Below are positions 53,660 to 64,000 of a DNA stretch of 64,000 bases, in pieces. The stretch is taken from positions 186,001 through 250,000 of the forward strand of contig NZ_CP102798.1 in assembly GCF_028356935.1 (NCBI RefSeq), read 5' to 3'. Within the stretch, counting starts at the first letter, position 1, and every line of letters starts with the position of its first letter. The DNA comes from Lysinibacillus sp. OF-1 (GTDB taxonomy: Bacteria > Bacillota > Bacilli > Bacillales_A > Planococcaceae). Position numbers and translations under genes: made by a program. Under the pieces are notes generated by a model. The model was not told the origin of the DNA, made no database searches, and saw only the letters and a program-made list of their open reading frames with translations.

Positions 53660-53694
53660 AAGACTAGGCTTCTTTTGTAAGCCTAGTCTTTTTT
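53660..53694 (+). terminator. Rho-independent terminator after the gene remnant
   Basis: AAGACTAGGCTT / AAGCCTAGTCTT stem followed by T residues. Confidence 0.92.
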
Positions 53695-53792
53695 GTTCGT
53701 GCAATGGATAGGATTTCTGGAAGAGATGAATAGAGCTCATAAAGTGACGGATTCAGCTTCCAAACTGGCGGTTAGAACGACATCATTCGCCT

Positions 53793-56700
53793 TTAAGTTT
53801 TTGGAATGGAGAAGGAGATGGTTGTGCCTTGATCAATGACACTGTTTATCGTTAATTCCACGCCAAATAATTGCTTTAGACGTTGTTCCGTATTGACAAG
53901 ACCTACGCTTGTTTTCTTTTCAGGTATCCTATGTTCAAAGCCAACACCGTTATCAGAAATGGCTATTGTAAAAAGCTTCTCCATCTCTTTGATGCAGATG
54001 GTCACAGTACCCCCCTCTCGACGAGGTAAAATACCATGCTGGATAGCATTTTCGACCAAGGTTTGTAACGACAGTGGAGGAACAAACAGACTCATCTGAT
54101 TAGGAATATTCCACACAACTCGTATCCTGTCACCAAAGCGAATTTGTTCAATTGCAATATAGGCGCGTACAAGCTTTAATTCATAGTCGATAGGCACGAC
54201 TAAATCGACATTTTGGAAATCGAAACTCATTTGTAGGTAATCACTAAAGGCCAGTAGTAATTCCTCCATTTTTTCATCATCTACTCCATTTAAAGAAATA
54301 ATAGAATTCAGTGTATTGAAGAAAAAGTGAGGTTGAATTTGTGCTTGGAGCCATGCAGCTTCAATGCGAAGACGTTCCTCACTAGATTGCTTCATCTGAA
54401 TGAGTGCTTGAACACGTGATTTAAGCTCCATGTATTCCATTGGTTTCCTAATGTAGTCATTTGCTCCACTTAAAAAGGCGAGTCGAATATCTTCACTTTG
54501 CTGTCGAGCTGTTAAAAATAATATGGGCAGCTCTGAAATTGAGAATTTTTCACGAATGTACTTTGCCAATTCATAGCCAGACATATGCGGCATCATAATG
54601 TCGGAAATAACTAAATCAAAGCTACTCTCTTGTAGTTTTCTAAGAGCTTCGGTCCCACTTAAAGCTGTTTCAATTTCAAAGGGTTCAGTCGAAAATGCAT
54701 TCACGAGAACTTGTAAGTTTACAGCATCATCATCCACGACAAGAATTCTTGCCTGACTGGTCACCAAAGTAGTTTCTTCAGTGGAAGCGGCAAAGCTTTC
54801 TTTCATTTGCGATAAATCATTTAACAATGACGTAAATTTTAATAATGTTGTATCCATTTCAGTAGTGGAGTCACTGTATTCCACTGTTTGTGTCTTTGCT
54901 ATGGGTAAGGAGAACGTAAAGGATGAGCCTTCCCCAAGAGTGGAAGTCAACGATATTGTCCCACCGTGCAAAGATATAAGCTCTTGGCAAATACTTAAGC
55001 CTAATCCGAGGCCCCCACTTACCGACGTCATTGTTGAATCAACTTGCTCATAAGGGTCGAATATTCTTTCTTGCATATCCTTTTCAATGCCAATTCCTGT
55101 ATCTGTAACGGAAATATATAATTTTTTACCAACCACTTCGGCATCAATCGTAATGGAGCCCTGCTCTGTAAATTTAATGGCATTATGAATTAGGTTGGAA
55201 AAAATTTGAATTAATCGTGTCTCATCTGCTAACACAAAAGGTGAATTAGTAGGTATCCGTATGATAAGCTCAATTGGTTTTCCTTTCAGCATAAAACGAA
55301 ACATATTGCTAACCCCACTTGCGAGATTATAAGCATTCAAAGGTTTGGGCTGCAGTCGAAGCGTTTTTTCTTTTAGCTTTACTAGATCTAATAAATCATC
55401 TAGCATATGGGTCATGTGATTACCGATTCTTACCAATAGTTTTAAATCACTTTGATCTTCTTTAGTTTCCTGTTTTGCTAACAAAGTTTGGGCGATGCTC
55501 ATCATGCCGTGCAAAGGGTTTCGCAGCTCATGAGAGGTATTTGCTAGAAAATCATCCTTTGTACTTATTTCTTTTTGTAATTTCACAGAAAGCTTTTCAG
55601 TTTGTAAGGTTGATTGAAAATAGCGTGTAAACCAAAATGCGGATAATGCCGTTATACCAATTAATAAATCAAAAGGATAATGACTATAAGGTAGTGTAGC
55701 ATTTTGTCTTATAGAGAAAAATAATGAATTAGTGACTACTGCTGTCCCTGTTAATAATAAAAATATTACGCCTTTTTGACCTTTTATCACGATAGACAAT
55801 GTGAAAATCGTTATAATAATAGGCGAGACGATGAAAAGTATTATGAATATCATTTTTGTTTTAAAAATGTATTCTATCGGGGTTACTACAATAAATAATA
55901 AATAGGTAGCACATAGCAAAGGAACAATCGTTAATATTTTAGGCTTAGCGTATTCCTTCATCAATTCACGTAGGAACAAAACGAAAAACATCATATTGTT
56001 AATATAAGAAAAATAAAATAATTTGTTTGCCCAAATCCAATTGATAGGTAGGTAGCTAAATAAAATTTTATTGCTAGAAACGAGTACGGTTACACAGGTT
56101 GAAACAATAATCAAGGCAAAATAAAGAAGAGATTTATCCCGAATACCGATAATCCAAAGTAGAATCGTAAATAATAGATAAAAAATAAAGACAAAGCAAA
56201 CCGCCATTTGAGTTGTAATGGAAAAGGTTTTTGATTGTTCCATAGAGTGCAAATCGCCAAAAATAATTTCTTTTTGAAACCCGCCTTGTACATATGGGTT
56301 TGTTTGAACACCTTGGATAATAATTTCGCTTTCATTAGTATTAAGCGTAAAATAATGGGTTACAGGTCTGCCAATAGGAGCCGTTTGAGTATAATCCGCT
56401 GTAAGATTCCCTAGTCCACCAATGAATTGACCATCTATGTAAAGCTCATAGGGAGCTAAACCTTCAGGAATCGTAATGCCATACATCTGAGGTGCAGTGT
56501 GTTCTTTGAGAATTTTTAAACGATAAGAACCATAATGAACCTCATCATTATGTTGAAAATACTGATCCCAAGATTCTGGTTGATTTGTATAAACTTTATG
56601 TTGTTCCACTGATTGGGTATTTTCTGAAGCGAGAAGGACATTAGGGTAGAATTCCCATTCCTTTTGTAGCTTAATTATAAAATTATGGCTTGTATCAATA

Positions 56701-56855
56701 TTTCTTAAATTAACAGTCCCTTGGATAGCATCGATCCCTGTTGAAATATTTGTGAAATTCATCCAAGTGAAGCGTATCAAAGTTAGAAAACAAAAGAATA
56801 ACCCGGCAATTAGAAAAATAGTAAAATTTTTGGAAAGTATTTTCTTTTTCATCAT
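53793..56855 (-). CDS. Hybrid sensor kinase: 7TM-DISM, HisKA, REC and LytS-type kinase
   Basis: Membrane signalling protein of 1020 residues with several modules. An N-terminal anchor is followed by an extracellular jelly-roll-like region (about 40-200, GITIPEGLAPYELYIDGQFIGGLG). Seven helices (about 205-415) of 7TMR-DISM type follow. HisKA has its His in TSHELRNPLHGMMSIAQ (about 445), and HATPase_c has NLIHNAIKFTEQG, DTGIGI and GGLGLGLSI. A receiver (about 710-825) has VVDDDAVN, Asp in LVISDIMMPHMSGYE and the Lys of YIRKPMEYME. A second, LytS-type kinase has its His in QAQIQPHFFFNTLNSI and a second ATPase with NAIQHGILPRREGG. It is divergent from the regulator at 56974, its likely partner. 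Signal unknown, perhaps a carbohydrate. Confidence 0.93.
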   Translation of the reverse strand: MMKKKILSKNFTIFLIAGLFFCFLTLIRFTWMNFTNISTGIDAIQGTVNLRNIDTSHNFIIKLQKEWEFYPNVLLASENTQSVEQHKVYTNQPESWDQYFQHNDEVHYGSYRLKILKEHTAPQMYGITIPEGLAPYELYIDGQFIGGLGNLTADYTQTAPIGRPVTHYFTLNTNESEIIIQGVQTNPYVQGGFQKEIIFGDLHSMEQSKTFSITTQMAVCFVFIFYLLFTILLWIIGIRDKSLLYFALIIVSTCVTVLVSSNKILFSYLPINWIWANKLFYFSYINNMMFFVLFLRELMKEYAKPKILTIVPLLCATYLLFIVVTPIEYIFKTKMIFIILFIVSPIIITIFTLSIVIKGQKGVIFLLLTGTAVVTNSLFFSIRQNATLPYSHYPFDLLIGITALSAFWFTRYFQSTLQTEKLSVKLQKEISTKDDFLANTSHELRNPLHGMMSIAQTLLAKQETKEDQSDLKLLVRIGNHMTHMLDDLLDLVKLKEKTLRLQPKPLNAYNLASGVSNMFRFMLKGKPIELIIRIPTNSPFVLADETRLIQIFSNLIHNAIKFTEQGSITIDAEVVGKKLYISVTDTGIGIEKDMQERIFDPYEQVDSTMTSVSGGLGLGLSICQELISLHGGTISLTSTLGEGSSFTFSLPIAKTQTVEYSDSTTEMDTTLLKFTSLLNDLSQMKESFAASTEETTLVTSQARILVVDDDAVNLQVLVNAFSTEPFEIETALSGTEALRKLQESSFDLVISDIMMPHMSGYELAKYIREKFSISELPILFLTARQQSEDIRLAFLSGANDYIRKPMEYMELKSRVQALIQMKQSSEERLRIEAAWLQAQIQPHFFFNTLNSIISLNGVDDEKMEELLLAFSDYLQMSFDFQNVDLVVPIDYELKLVRAYIAIEQIRFGDRIRVVWNIPNQMSLFVPPLSLQTLVENAIQHGILPRREGGTVTICIKEMEKLFTIAISDNGVGFEHRIPEKKTSVGLVNTEQRLKQLFGVELTINSVIDQGTTISFSIPKT

Positions 56856-56973
56856 AAATAATAGATTTCAACAAATAGAGTTATTTCTCCTTCAAAAGTA
56901 ATGGTTATTCTATCAATTCTTTTAATAATTATACGATAATAAGTAAAGGAATAGTTTTTTAGGAGGGGTCAAT

Positions 56974-58134
56974 GTGAGAATCGTGCTAGTAGATGATGAA
57001 ATTTTACCATTAACGAGACTGAAAACCTTACTTGAAAAAAGTAATGTCCCGGAAATTGAAATAGTAGGAGAATACACCGATTCTCTAAAAGCAATTGAAG
57101 AGATCCAAACGCTACAGCCAAATGCTGTATTTTTAGATATCGTGATGCCTGATTTGGATGGTTTAGCATTAGGGGAAAAAATTCAAGAGTTATTGCCCGA
57201 TGTAGAAATCGTTTTTACAACAGGGTTTGATCAATACGCAATAGATGCATTTAATCTACATGCTATTGATTATTTATTAAAGCCTGTACAAAATGTTCGT
57301 TTAGAAAAGACCTTAGAACGTCTAGAACACATAAATAATAAACATAAAAAAGTTCCGCCTAAACATACAATTATTAAGCTTTTTGGCGGTCTTAATGTTG
57401 TTACACCAGATGGTCATACACAGCTCATGAAATGGCGTACATCTAAAGCCAAAGAGCTATTTGCCTTCATGCTAAATCACCGTGATGAAATGATTTATCG
57501 TGATACGATTTTAGAATTATTTTGGCCGGAGTCTGATATCGATAAAGCATCTAAACAGCTTTATACAGCTATCTATACAATCCGTCAAACATTAAAAAAT
57601 TATGGAATGGATGGTGTGCAAATTTCAAGCCCTTTGCTGAATTCTGGCTATAAGCTCTTAGTTGAAAATGTTGTAGTGGATGTAGAACAGTGGCTGTCCT
57701 GTTTAAAATCATTACCCCCATTACAAGAGACATCAGTTGATGAACATGAAAAAGTATTCCAAATGTATACAGGTGATTATTTAGGAGATTGCGATTATCT
57801 ATGGGCGGAAAGTGAGCGAGAGCGCTTAAGGAGATTGTGGTTACACCATGCTCATCAGCTAAGCGAGTTTTACATAAAAAATGAGAACTACATGGCTGCA
57901 GTAAAGGTACAGGAAAAAGTCCAGGCACTTTTTTCTGATGCAGAGGAAAACTACTTCACTTTAATGAAGCTATACGATCTTCTAAATAATACAGCTGCTG
58001 TTGAGGAGCAATACTGGTTATTAAAAAAAATGCTTCAGGAGCATTTGGCAGTGGAACCAAGCGAGGAAATTGAGAGTTGGTATGAAAGCTGGAAACAAGC
58101 AAATGCTATGCCTCATGCTCAAACCTTTAGTTAA
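56974..58134 (+). CDS. Response regulator with receiver and SARP/BTAD output domain
   Basis: Cytoplasmic regulator of 386 residues from a GTG start 7 nt after AGGAGG. The receiver (1-120) has LVDDEILP, Asp in NAVFLDIVMPDLDG and Lys in HAIDYLLKPVQN, in LytR/AlgR style. A winged-helix domain (about 135-225: KWRTSKAKELFAFMLNHRDEMIYRD, KQLYTAIYTIRQTL) is followed by a bacterial transcriptional activation (BTAD) helical domain (about 230-380, with YTGDYLGDCDYLWAESERERLR). The REC-HTH-BTAD order is seen in regulators paired with LytS-type kinases in Bacillaceae. Target genes unknown; the chemoreceptor downstream is one possibility. Confidence 0.92.
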   Translation: MRIVLVDDEILPLTRLKTLLEKSNVPEIEIVGEYTDSLKAIEEIQTLQPNAVFLDIVMPDLDGLALGEKIQELLPDVEIVFTTGFDQYAIDAFNLHAIDYLLKPVQNVRLEKTLERLEHINNKHKKVPPKHTIIKLFGGLNVVTPDGHTQLMKWRTSKAKELFAFMLNHRDEMIYRDTILELFWPESDIDKASKQLYTAIYTIRQTLKNYGMDGVQISSPLLNSGYKLLVENVVVDVEQWLSCLKSLPPLQETSVDEHEKVFQMYTGDYLGDCDYLWAESERERLRRLWLHHAHQLSEFYIKNENYMAAVKVQEKVQALFSDAEENYFTLMKLYDLLNNTAAVEEQYWLLKKMLQEHLAVEPSEEIESWYESWKQANAMPHAQTFS

Positions 58135-58154
58135 ACTACATGATTTTGTTATGA

Positions 58155-58183
58155 AAGGCTCTGTCATAGACAGAGCTTTTTGT
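58155..58183 (+). terminator. Rho-independent terminator
   Basis: GCTCTGT / ACAGAGC stem, 5-nt loop, then five T residues. Confidence 0.9.
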
Positions 58184-58344
58184 TTTTAATAGTTCATAAG
58201 ACCCTTATTAAAAAATGTATATTGGTTGTAGATTTGTCCATATTTCTCTCTATAACTCTGTAAAATTCTACTTTATTCGCTAAATATTTTATTGTGATAC
58301 AACCTTTCATCCTTTATCATTATTATAAAAGTGGGGTGTTAGTT

Positions 58345-60447
58345 ATGAAAAAATCTAAAGGTATTGCATTAAAACTATCTTCCCTAATTATAGGATTATT
58401 TCTAGTTTTATTTTTATCCTATACAGTGACAACGGGAATTATTATAAAAAATCAAAGTGTGGAAGACTCAGAATATGCAACGGTGCAGGCTGCTGAATCT
58501 TCGGCTGCTATTATGAGTGAACGTTTCAAGAAAGCAAATACGGCATTGCAAACAACAAAGCAAATCATTGAAAGCATGCAGAAGAATAATGCTTTATCTT
58601 CCAAGGGTGTCTTAGACATTATGGAAAATAATCTAGCTAACAATGATGATTTACTTGGTGTTGGAGCAATCTTTGAGCAGGGTTCTATTATGTTAGATGC
58701 AAATGCAGAGGCTACTTTAGTCGATTCCAAAAAACGTTTTGGACCATACCTAAGCAAAGATGATAATAAGATCAGCACCACTTTAATTGAAGGGGTCGAT
58801 GATAAAAGTGTTTCTGAATGGTACTGGGTGCCAAAAGAAGACGGACGCGCAGTTTTAACGGAGCCGTATGATTACAATGTAAATGGAAAGAACGTATTAA
58901 TGACAACCATTTCAGTGCCGTTAGTCAATGCTTCTGGATCGTTTTTTGGTGTATTGACGGCGGATGTATCGATAGATTTTTTAAATGGATTAACAGAATC
59001 TGTTGCACCAGAGGGTGGTTATGCGGGCATTATTACGAATAAGGGTGTACTGACAGCCAACAGTTTTGGTGAAGAGCTAGATGGGCGCAATATGCAAGAG
59101 GACCCAGCTTGGACAAGTATTAGTAAGACCATGGAAAATGATGAGCTTACAAGTATGTACGTTGATTCTAAACAGTTTAAGGAAAAGGCATTTAATGTAT
59201 TTGCCCCAATGATTTTAGAGGATATTGACGAGACGTGGACTGTTCAAATTGTATTGCCTGAATCAAAAATTCTAGAGACATACAACCACGTCTTTGTATT
59301 TACAATTATTTCTTCTATTATTATGGTTGTTTTGATGACAGTTGCAAGTGTGCTATTCATTTACAAACAGTTAAAGCCACTCCAATTTTTGCGTGCATCC
59401 ATTGAAACAGCTGCAGAAGGGGATTTAACACAAAGAGTAGAGGAGAAATATATTAAGTCTGATGAGATTGGTGCAGTTGCACTGGCTTATAATAATATGC
59501 TGGATAAAACCAATAGTGCAATACAAACAGTGCTAAATTCTACGACATTATTGAACCAATCTTCTAATCAAGTGCATGAGGTCTTTAATGAAATAGTAGC
59601 TTCAAGTCAAGAGGTTTCAGTAGCAATCAATGAAATTGCACAAGGTGCATCGAAGCAATCAGAGGATACTGAAGAAACCAATTATCGAATGATGGATCTA
59701 TCTGATCAGATTGATGCCATTACGTCACTATCCAATGAGATGGATGAGCTATCTCATAAAACAAGTGCAACGACAGAAAAGGGATTGCATGAGGTTAATA
59801 GTTTACGTGAACATAATATAGAAACAAATGAGATGAATGGGCGTATTCAACAGCAAATGGAATCATTAGCTTCTAACATTGCCAATATTAATCAAATCAT
59901 CGCTTCTATTCAAAGCATTACAGAGCAAACGAATTTGTTAGCTTTAAATGCAAGTATCGAGGCAGCTCGTGCTGGCGAACATGGAAAAGGGTTTGCAGTA
60001 GTAGCAGAGGAAGTAAGAAAGCTAGCAGAGCAATCTAAAAATGAAACAGAAATTATTAAGAGTACGGTAGAAAGTATTCTCGAAAATTCCCAACAAACAG
60101 TAGCTGTTATTGCTTCGAATGCAGATTTAATGCATTCTCAAAATGAGTCCGTACAAAGCACACAAATGGCCTTTAAAGATAGCAGTGACTTGTCACGTTC
60201 AATTGCAGCTTCCATTAGTGAACTAATGAGTAAGCTATCTAGTATGTTAGAGCATAAAAATCAAGCAATTATGGCCATTCAAAGTATATCTGCTATTTCA
60301 GAGGAAACAGCTGCCTCTGCTGAACAAGTAAGTGCTTCTGCAATGGATCAACAAGCAGAGTTACAAAAAGTAGCAGAGTCTATTCAAAATATGAATGATA
60401 TATCAAATGAACTGCAAGAAGTCGTAAATCGATTTAAGCTAGCGTAA
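58345..60447 (+). CDS. Methyl-accepting chemotaxis protein with dCache sensor
   Basis: Transmembrane chemoreceptor of 700 residues. First helix at about 12-33 ([23 protein letters not shown]), dCache extracellular sensor (about 40-320) with the [22 protein letters not shown] ligand-pocket pattern of amino-acid or carboxylate sensors. Second helix at about 322-345, HAMP (about 345-400), then a long cytoplasmic coiled coil. The signalling tip reads [41 protein letters not shown] chose the ATG at 58345, after GGGGTG; the frame from 58294 has no ribosome site. The ligand is unknown. Confidence 0.95.
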   Translation: MKKSKGIALKLSSLIIGLFLVLFLSYTVTTGIIIKNQSVEDSEYATVQAAESSAAIMSERFKKANTALQTTKQIIESMQKNNALSSKGVLDIMENNLANNDDLLGVGAIFEQGSIMLDANAEATLVDSKKRFGPYLSKDDNKISTTLIEGVDDKSVSEWYWVPKEDGRAVLTEPYDYNVNGKNVLMTTISVPLVNASGSFFGVLTADVSIDFLNGLTESVAPEGGYAGIITNKGVLTANSFGEELDGRNMQEDPAWTSISKTMENDELTSMYVDSKQFKEKAFNVFAPMILEDIDETWTVQIVLPESKILETYNHVFVFTIISSIIMVVLMTVASVLFIYKQLKPLQFLRASIETAAEGDLTQRVEEKYIKSDEIGAVALAYNNMLDKTNSAIQTVLNSTTLLNQSSNQVHEVFNEIVASSQEVSVAINEIAQGASKQSEDTEETNYRMMDLSDQIDAITSLSNEMDELSHKTSATTEKGLHEVNSLREHNIETNEMNGRIQQQMESLASNIANINQIIASIQSITEQTNLLALNASIEAARAGEHGKGFAVVAEEVRKLAEQSKNETEIIKSTVESILENSQQTVAVIASNADLMHSQNESVQSTQMAFKDSSDLSRSIAASISELMSKLSSMLEHKNQAIMAIQSISAISEETAASAEQVSASAMDQQAELQKVAESIQNMNDISNELQEVVNRFKLA

Positions 60448-60451
60448 AGAA

Positions 60452-60485
60452 AAAGGCTGCCTAAAATATATAGGCAGTCTTTCTT
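60452..60485 (+). terminator. Rho-independent terminator
   Basis: AAGGCTGCCTA / TAGGCAGTCTT stem with a T-rich tail. Confidence 0.88.
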
Positions 60486-60558
60486 AATGGTGAAGGGAAG
60501 AGACATTGACCTGTTAGCCATTCAGCACTACTATAATGAAGGGAAGGGGGTCATCAAT

Positions 60559-61488
60559 ATGATGTATCTCGGAATGATTTTCTTTCAAATTGTTGCACCT
60601 ATTTTAGTGTTGCTTGTACTTGGCGCTATACTACAAAAGAAATTTCGTTTTAACTTAAAAGCATTGTCTCAGCTTATTACATATTGCTTTATGCCAGCCG
60701 CTGTTTTTGTGAATTTATATGAAACACGTGTAGAGCTGTCTGTTCTGGGAGAAGTCGGGTTATTTATTGTGCTTTTTATTGGGAGTCAAATGATACTCAG
60801 TCATTTTTTAGCGAAAGGGCTTGGTTTGGCCAAAACGGAGGCAGCCGTCTTTAAAAATAGTGTTGTGCTCATTAACTCTGGAAATTATGGTATTCCAGTG
60901 GCCCAAATGATTTTTGTAACACAACCTATTGGTGTAGCCATTCAGGTCATGCTCGTTATATTTCAAAATATGACAACTTATACATATGGTTTGTACAATT
61001 TAATTTCCTCTACGAAATCGGGTATGACAATCATCAAAGATTTCTTTAAAATGCCCATTATTCATGCGCTAATTATTGGTGTCGCTATGAACTATTTTAA
61101 TATTGGTATACCGGAGTTTATCAAAATACCTGTAGAGCATGTCGCAGATGGATTTATTGCTGTAGCCTTAATTACATTAGGCGCACAATTATCACAGCTT
61201 GAAATCAAATCTATGTTTAATAAAACTGTTTTTGTTAGCTGTTTTACAAGATTAGTTATCGGACCAGCTGTAGCATTGGTCATTATTTATGTATTGGGGT
61301 TAGATGGAGTTGTCGCACAATCTCTGTTTATAGCCAGTGCCTTCCCAACATCTCGCAATAGCTCTAGTCTAGCATTAGAATACGATGTGGAATCAGCTAC
61401 AGCTGCGCAAACTGTTTTATTTTCAACCATTGTGAGCTGTCTAACAGTAACGATCGTGATTTATCTTGCGGAAGTATTATTTACTTAG
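60559..61488 (+). CDS. AEC (auxin efflux carrier) family transporter
   Basis: Membrane carrier of 309 residues with about ten helices in two inverted halves. The PAAVFVNLYETRV and NSGNYGIPVAQMIF motifs (broken helix) in the first half and LITLGAQLSQLE and SAFPTSRNSSSLALEYD in the second are typical of the family, which includes malate and malonate carriers. I chose the ATG at 60559, 8 nt after AGGGGG, giving the usual family length; the frame from 60487 adds 24 polar residues and begins at the preceding terminator. The substrate is not identified. Confidence 0.9.
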   Translation: MMYLGMIFFQIVAPILVLLVLGAILQKKFRFNLKALSQLITYCFMPAAVFVNLYETRVELSVLGEVGLFIVLFIGSQMILSHFLAKGLGLAKTEAAVFKNSVVLINSGNYGIPVAQMIFVTQPIGVAIQVMLVIFQNMTTYTYGLYNLISSTKSGMTIIKDFFKMPIIHALIIGVAMNYFNIGIPEFIKIPVEHVADGFIAVALITLGAQLSQLEIKSMFNKTVFVSCFTRLVIGPAVALVIIYVLGLDGVVAQSLFIASAFPTSRNSSSLALEYDVESATAAQTVLFSTIVSCLTVTIVIYLAEVLFT

Positions 61489-61574
61489 TTGGATGAAAAT
61501 TTTAAAATATTGAATGGAAAACTTCCATCTCTTAGAAATATCTGCTACACTAGCATCAAACTAAATAGTATTAA

Positions 61575-61671
61575 CTAGGGGAGTCTGATGAGTCAGGCTG
61601 AGAGGGAAACGCTTAGAAGTTTCTTGACCCTTTGGACCTGATCTGGCTCATACCAGCGTGGGAAAGTTAAG
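61575..61671 (+). ncRNA. TPP riboswitch (THI element)
   Basis: Shows the conserved order GGGG-agtctga, GCTGAGAGGGAAACGC, GACCCTTTGGACCTGATCTGG and CATACCAGCGTGGGAAAG. Thiamine pyrophosphate binding should favour the terminator at 61721 and switch off thiC. Confidence 0.97.
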
Positions 61672-61720
61672 AAGCTATTGCATCGTATGTCGTGTGCAAT
61701 TACTAGACCTTTACATTCAT

Positions 61721-61760
61721 GGCCGGATCCAAAAAAATATTTTGGATTCGGCCTTTCTTT
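61721..61760 (+). terminator. Riboswitch-controlled terminator of thiC
   Basis: GGCCGGATCCAAAA / TTTTGGATTCGGCC stem followed by a T-rich run, between the TPP riboswitch and thiC. Confidence 0.93.
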
Positions 61761-61823
61761 ATTTGTTGGAGTGAGCTAGATTTTCGGTCCTTGTATCAAA
61801 TTACATTTAAGGGAGAGAAGTAG

Positions 61824-63605
<1,782 letters not shown>

Positions 63606-63611
63606 TGAAGG

Positions 63612-63645
63612 AAGGCTTATATCAAAGTATAGACATAAGCCTTTC
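63612..63645 (+). terminator. Rho-independent terminator of thiC
   Basis: AAGGCTTAT / ATAAGCCTT stem with TTTC tail; repeat copy C begins 3 nt later. Confidence 0.85.
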
Positions 63646-63647
63646 AT

Positions 63648-64000
63648 GTTGTTGAAAAAAGATGATGTCAACGGCAGAAAAAGCAAATTTGCAAGGTGAG
63701 AGGTTGATTTCCGTTCCGCCAGCGCCCTTTCCAGGGGCGTCCGATGAGCCACTTCACTCACTTACGCTCGCTCCACTCCAATCAACCATTCTGCAAAGTG
63801 TCTTTACTTTTTTTCATAGTAGTATAGCGATCAAATAGCCCATTATCTGTATTCTTAGAGGGGATAGGCTCTTATTTTCAATATGGAGAAGTGATGAATG
63901 ACAATCATCCTCCATAAAATAAGTAGCAAAAACCTTCACTTTATTTGAAAACCTTTGCTAAAAAGGTACCATTTTTGTGGGTTGGAGTGGAAGACTACTT
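63648..64000. repeat. Composite palindromic repeat element, copy C (cut by window end)
   Basis: Begins with the same GTTGTTGAAAAA end as copy B and follows copies A and B up to the start of the second module, where the window stops. Its first module is missing about 55 bp between two GCTCCA hexamers present in copies A and B. The spacer between modules is the long form shared with copy A. Confidence 0.88.

Overview
The window looks like a chromosomal segment of a low-GC Bacillaceae, most likely Lysinibacillus or a close relative. This rests on AT-rich codon use, strong AGGAGG ribosome sites, a SAM riboswitch and a TPP riboswitch in Firmicutes style, an S-layer-homology surface protein, BceAB-type transport genes with a YxeA protein, and 7-1-7 Fur boxes. 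I saw no rRNA, tRNA, CRISPR array or recognisable transposase.

Layout. 1-8.1 kb: an AlaX-type tRNA-editing protein, a small acidic protein, a VanZ-RDD membrane protein, a CoA-disulfide-reductase-like flavoprotein, a glutathione peroxidase, and a YxdL/YxdM/YxeA-like peptide-resistance operon. The matching OmpR-type two-component system lies at 8.8-10.9 kb on the minus strand, behind repeat element copy A. 11-15.6 kb: a PH-domain protein, an acetamidase/formamidase, an HPP membrane protein and an unrecognised 491-residue protein. 15.6-19.7 kb: a SAM-riboswitch-controlled metN-metI-metQ-M20 amidohydrolase operon. 19.9-28 kb: a class III CoA-transferase, a diguanylate cyclase and a 1384-residue SLH/Ig-like surface protein.

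28.0-51.6 kb is the remarkable part: a siderophore-sensing and capture island. It holds 13 iron-siderophore binding (FeuA-type) domains and 9 AraC-family DNA-binding domains under 16 Fur boxes, yet no permease or ATPase. Five binding domains are ordinary lipoproteins. Four are fused to AraC domains without a signal peptide, as in the bacillibactin regulator Btr. Four more occur in unusual open frames: AraC regulator, then an in-frame linker, then a complete lipoprotein signal peptide and lipobox, then the binding domain. In each of these four the linker DNA also contains a promoter-like sequence, a Fur box, a ribosome site and an in-frame ATG for the lipoprotein. An esterase resembling BesA/IroE, a PchR-like regulator and an MFS transporter complete the island. 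The simplest reading is that each module pairs a cytoplasmic regulator with a surface receptor for a xenosiderophore, with transport supplied by a shared permease and ATPase encoded elsewhere.

51.7-61.5 kb: an exported helical protein, a decayed gene, a three-part hybrid sensor kinase divergent from a REC-BTAD response regulator, a chemoreceptor and an AEC-family carrier. 61.6-63.6 kb: TPP riboswitch and thiC. A roughly 0.5-kb non-coding composite repeat occurs three times (8.1, 32.2 and 63.6 kb), each time beside a transcription terminator; the third copy is cut by the window end.
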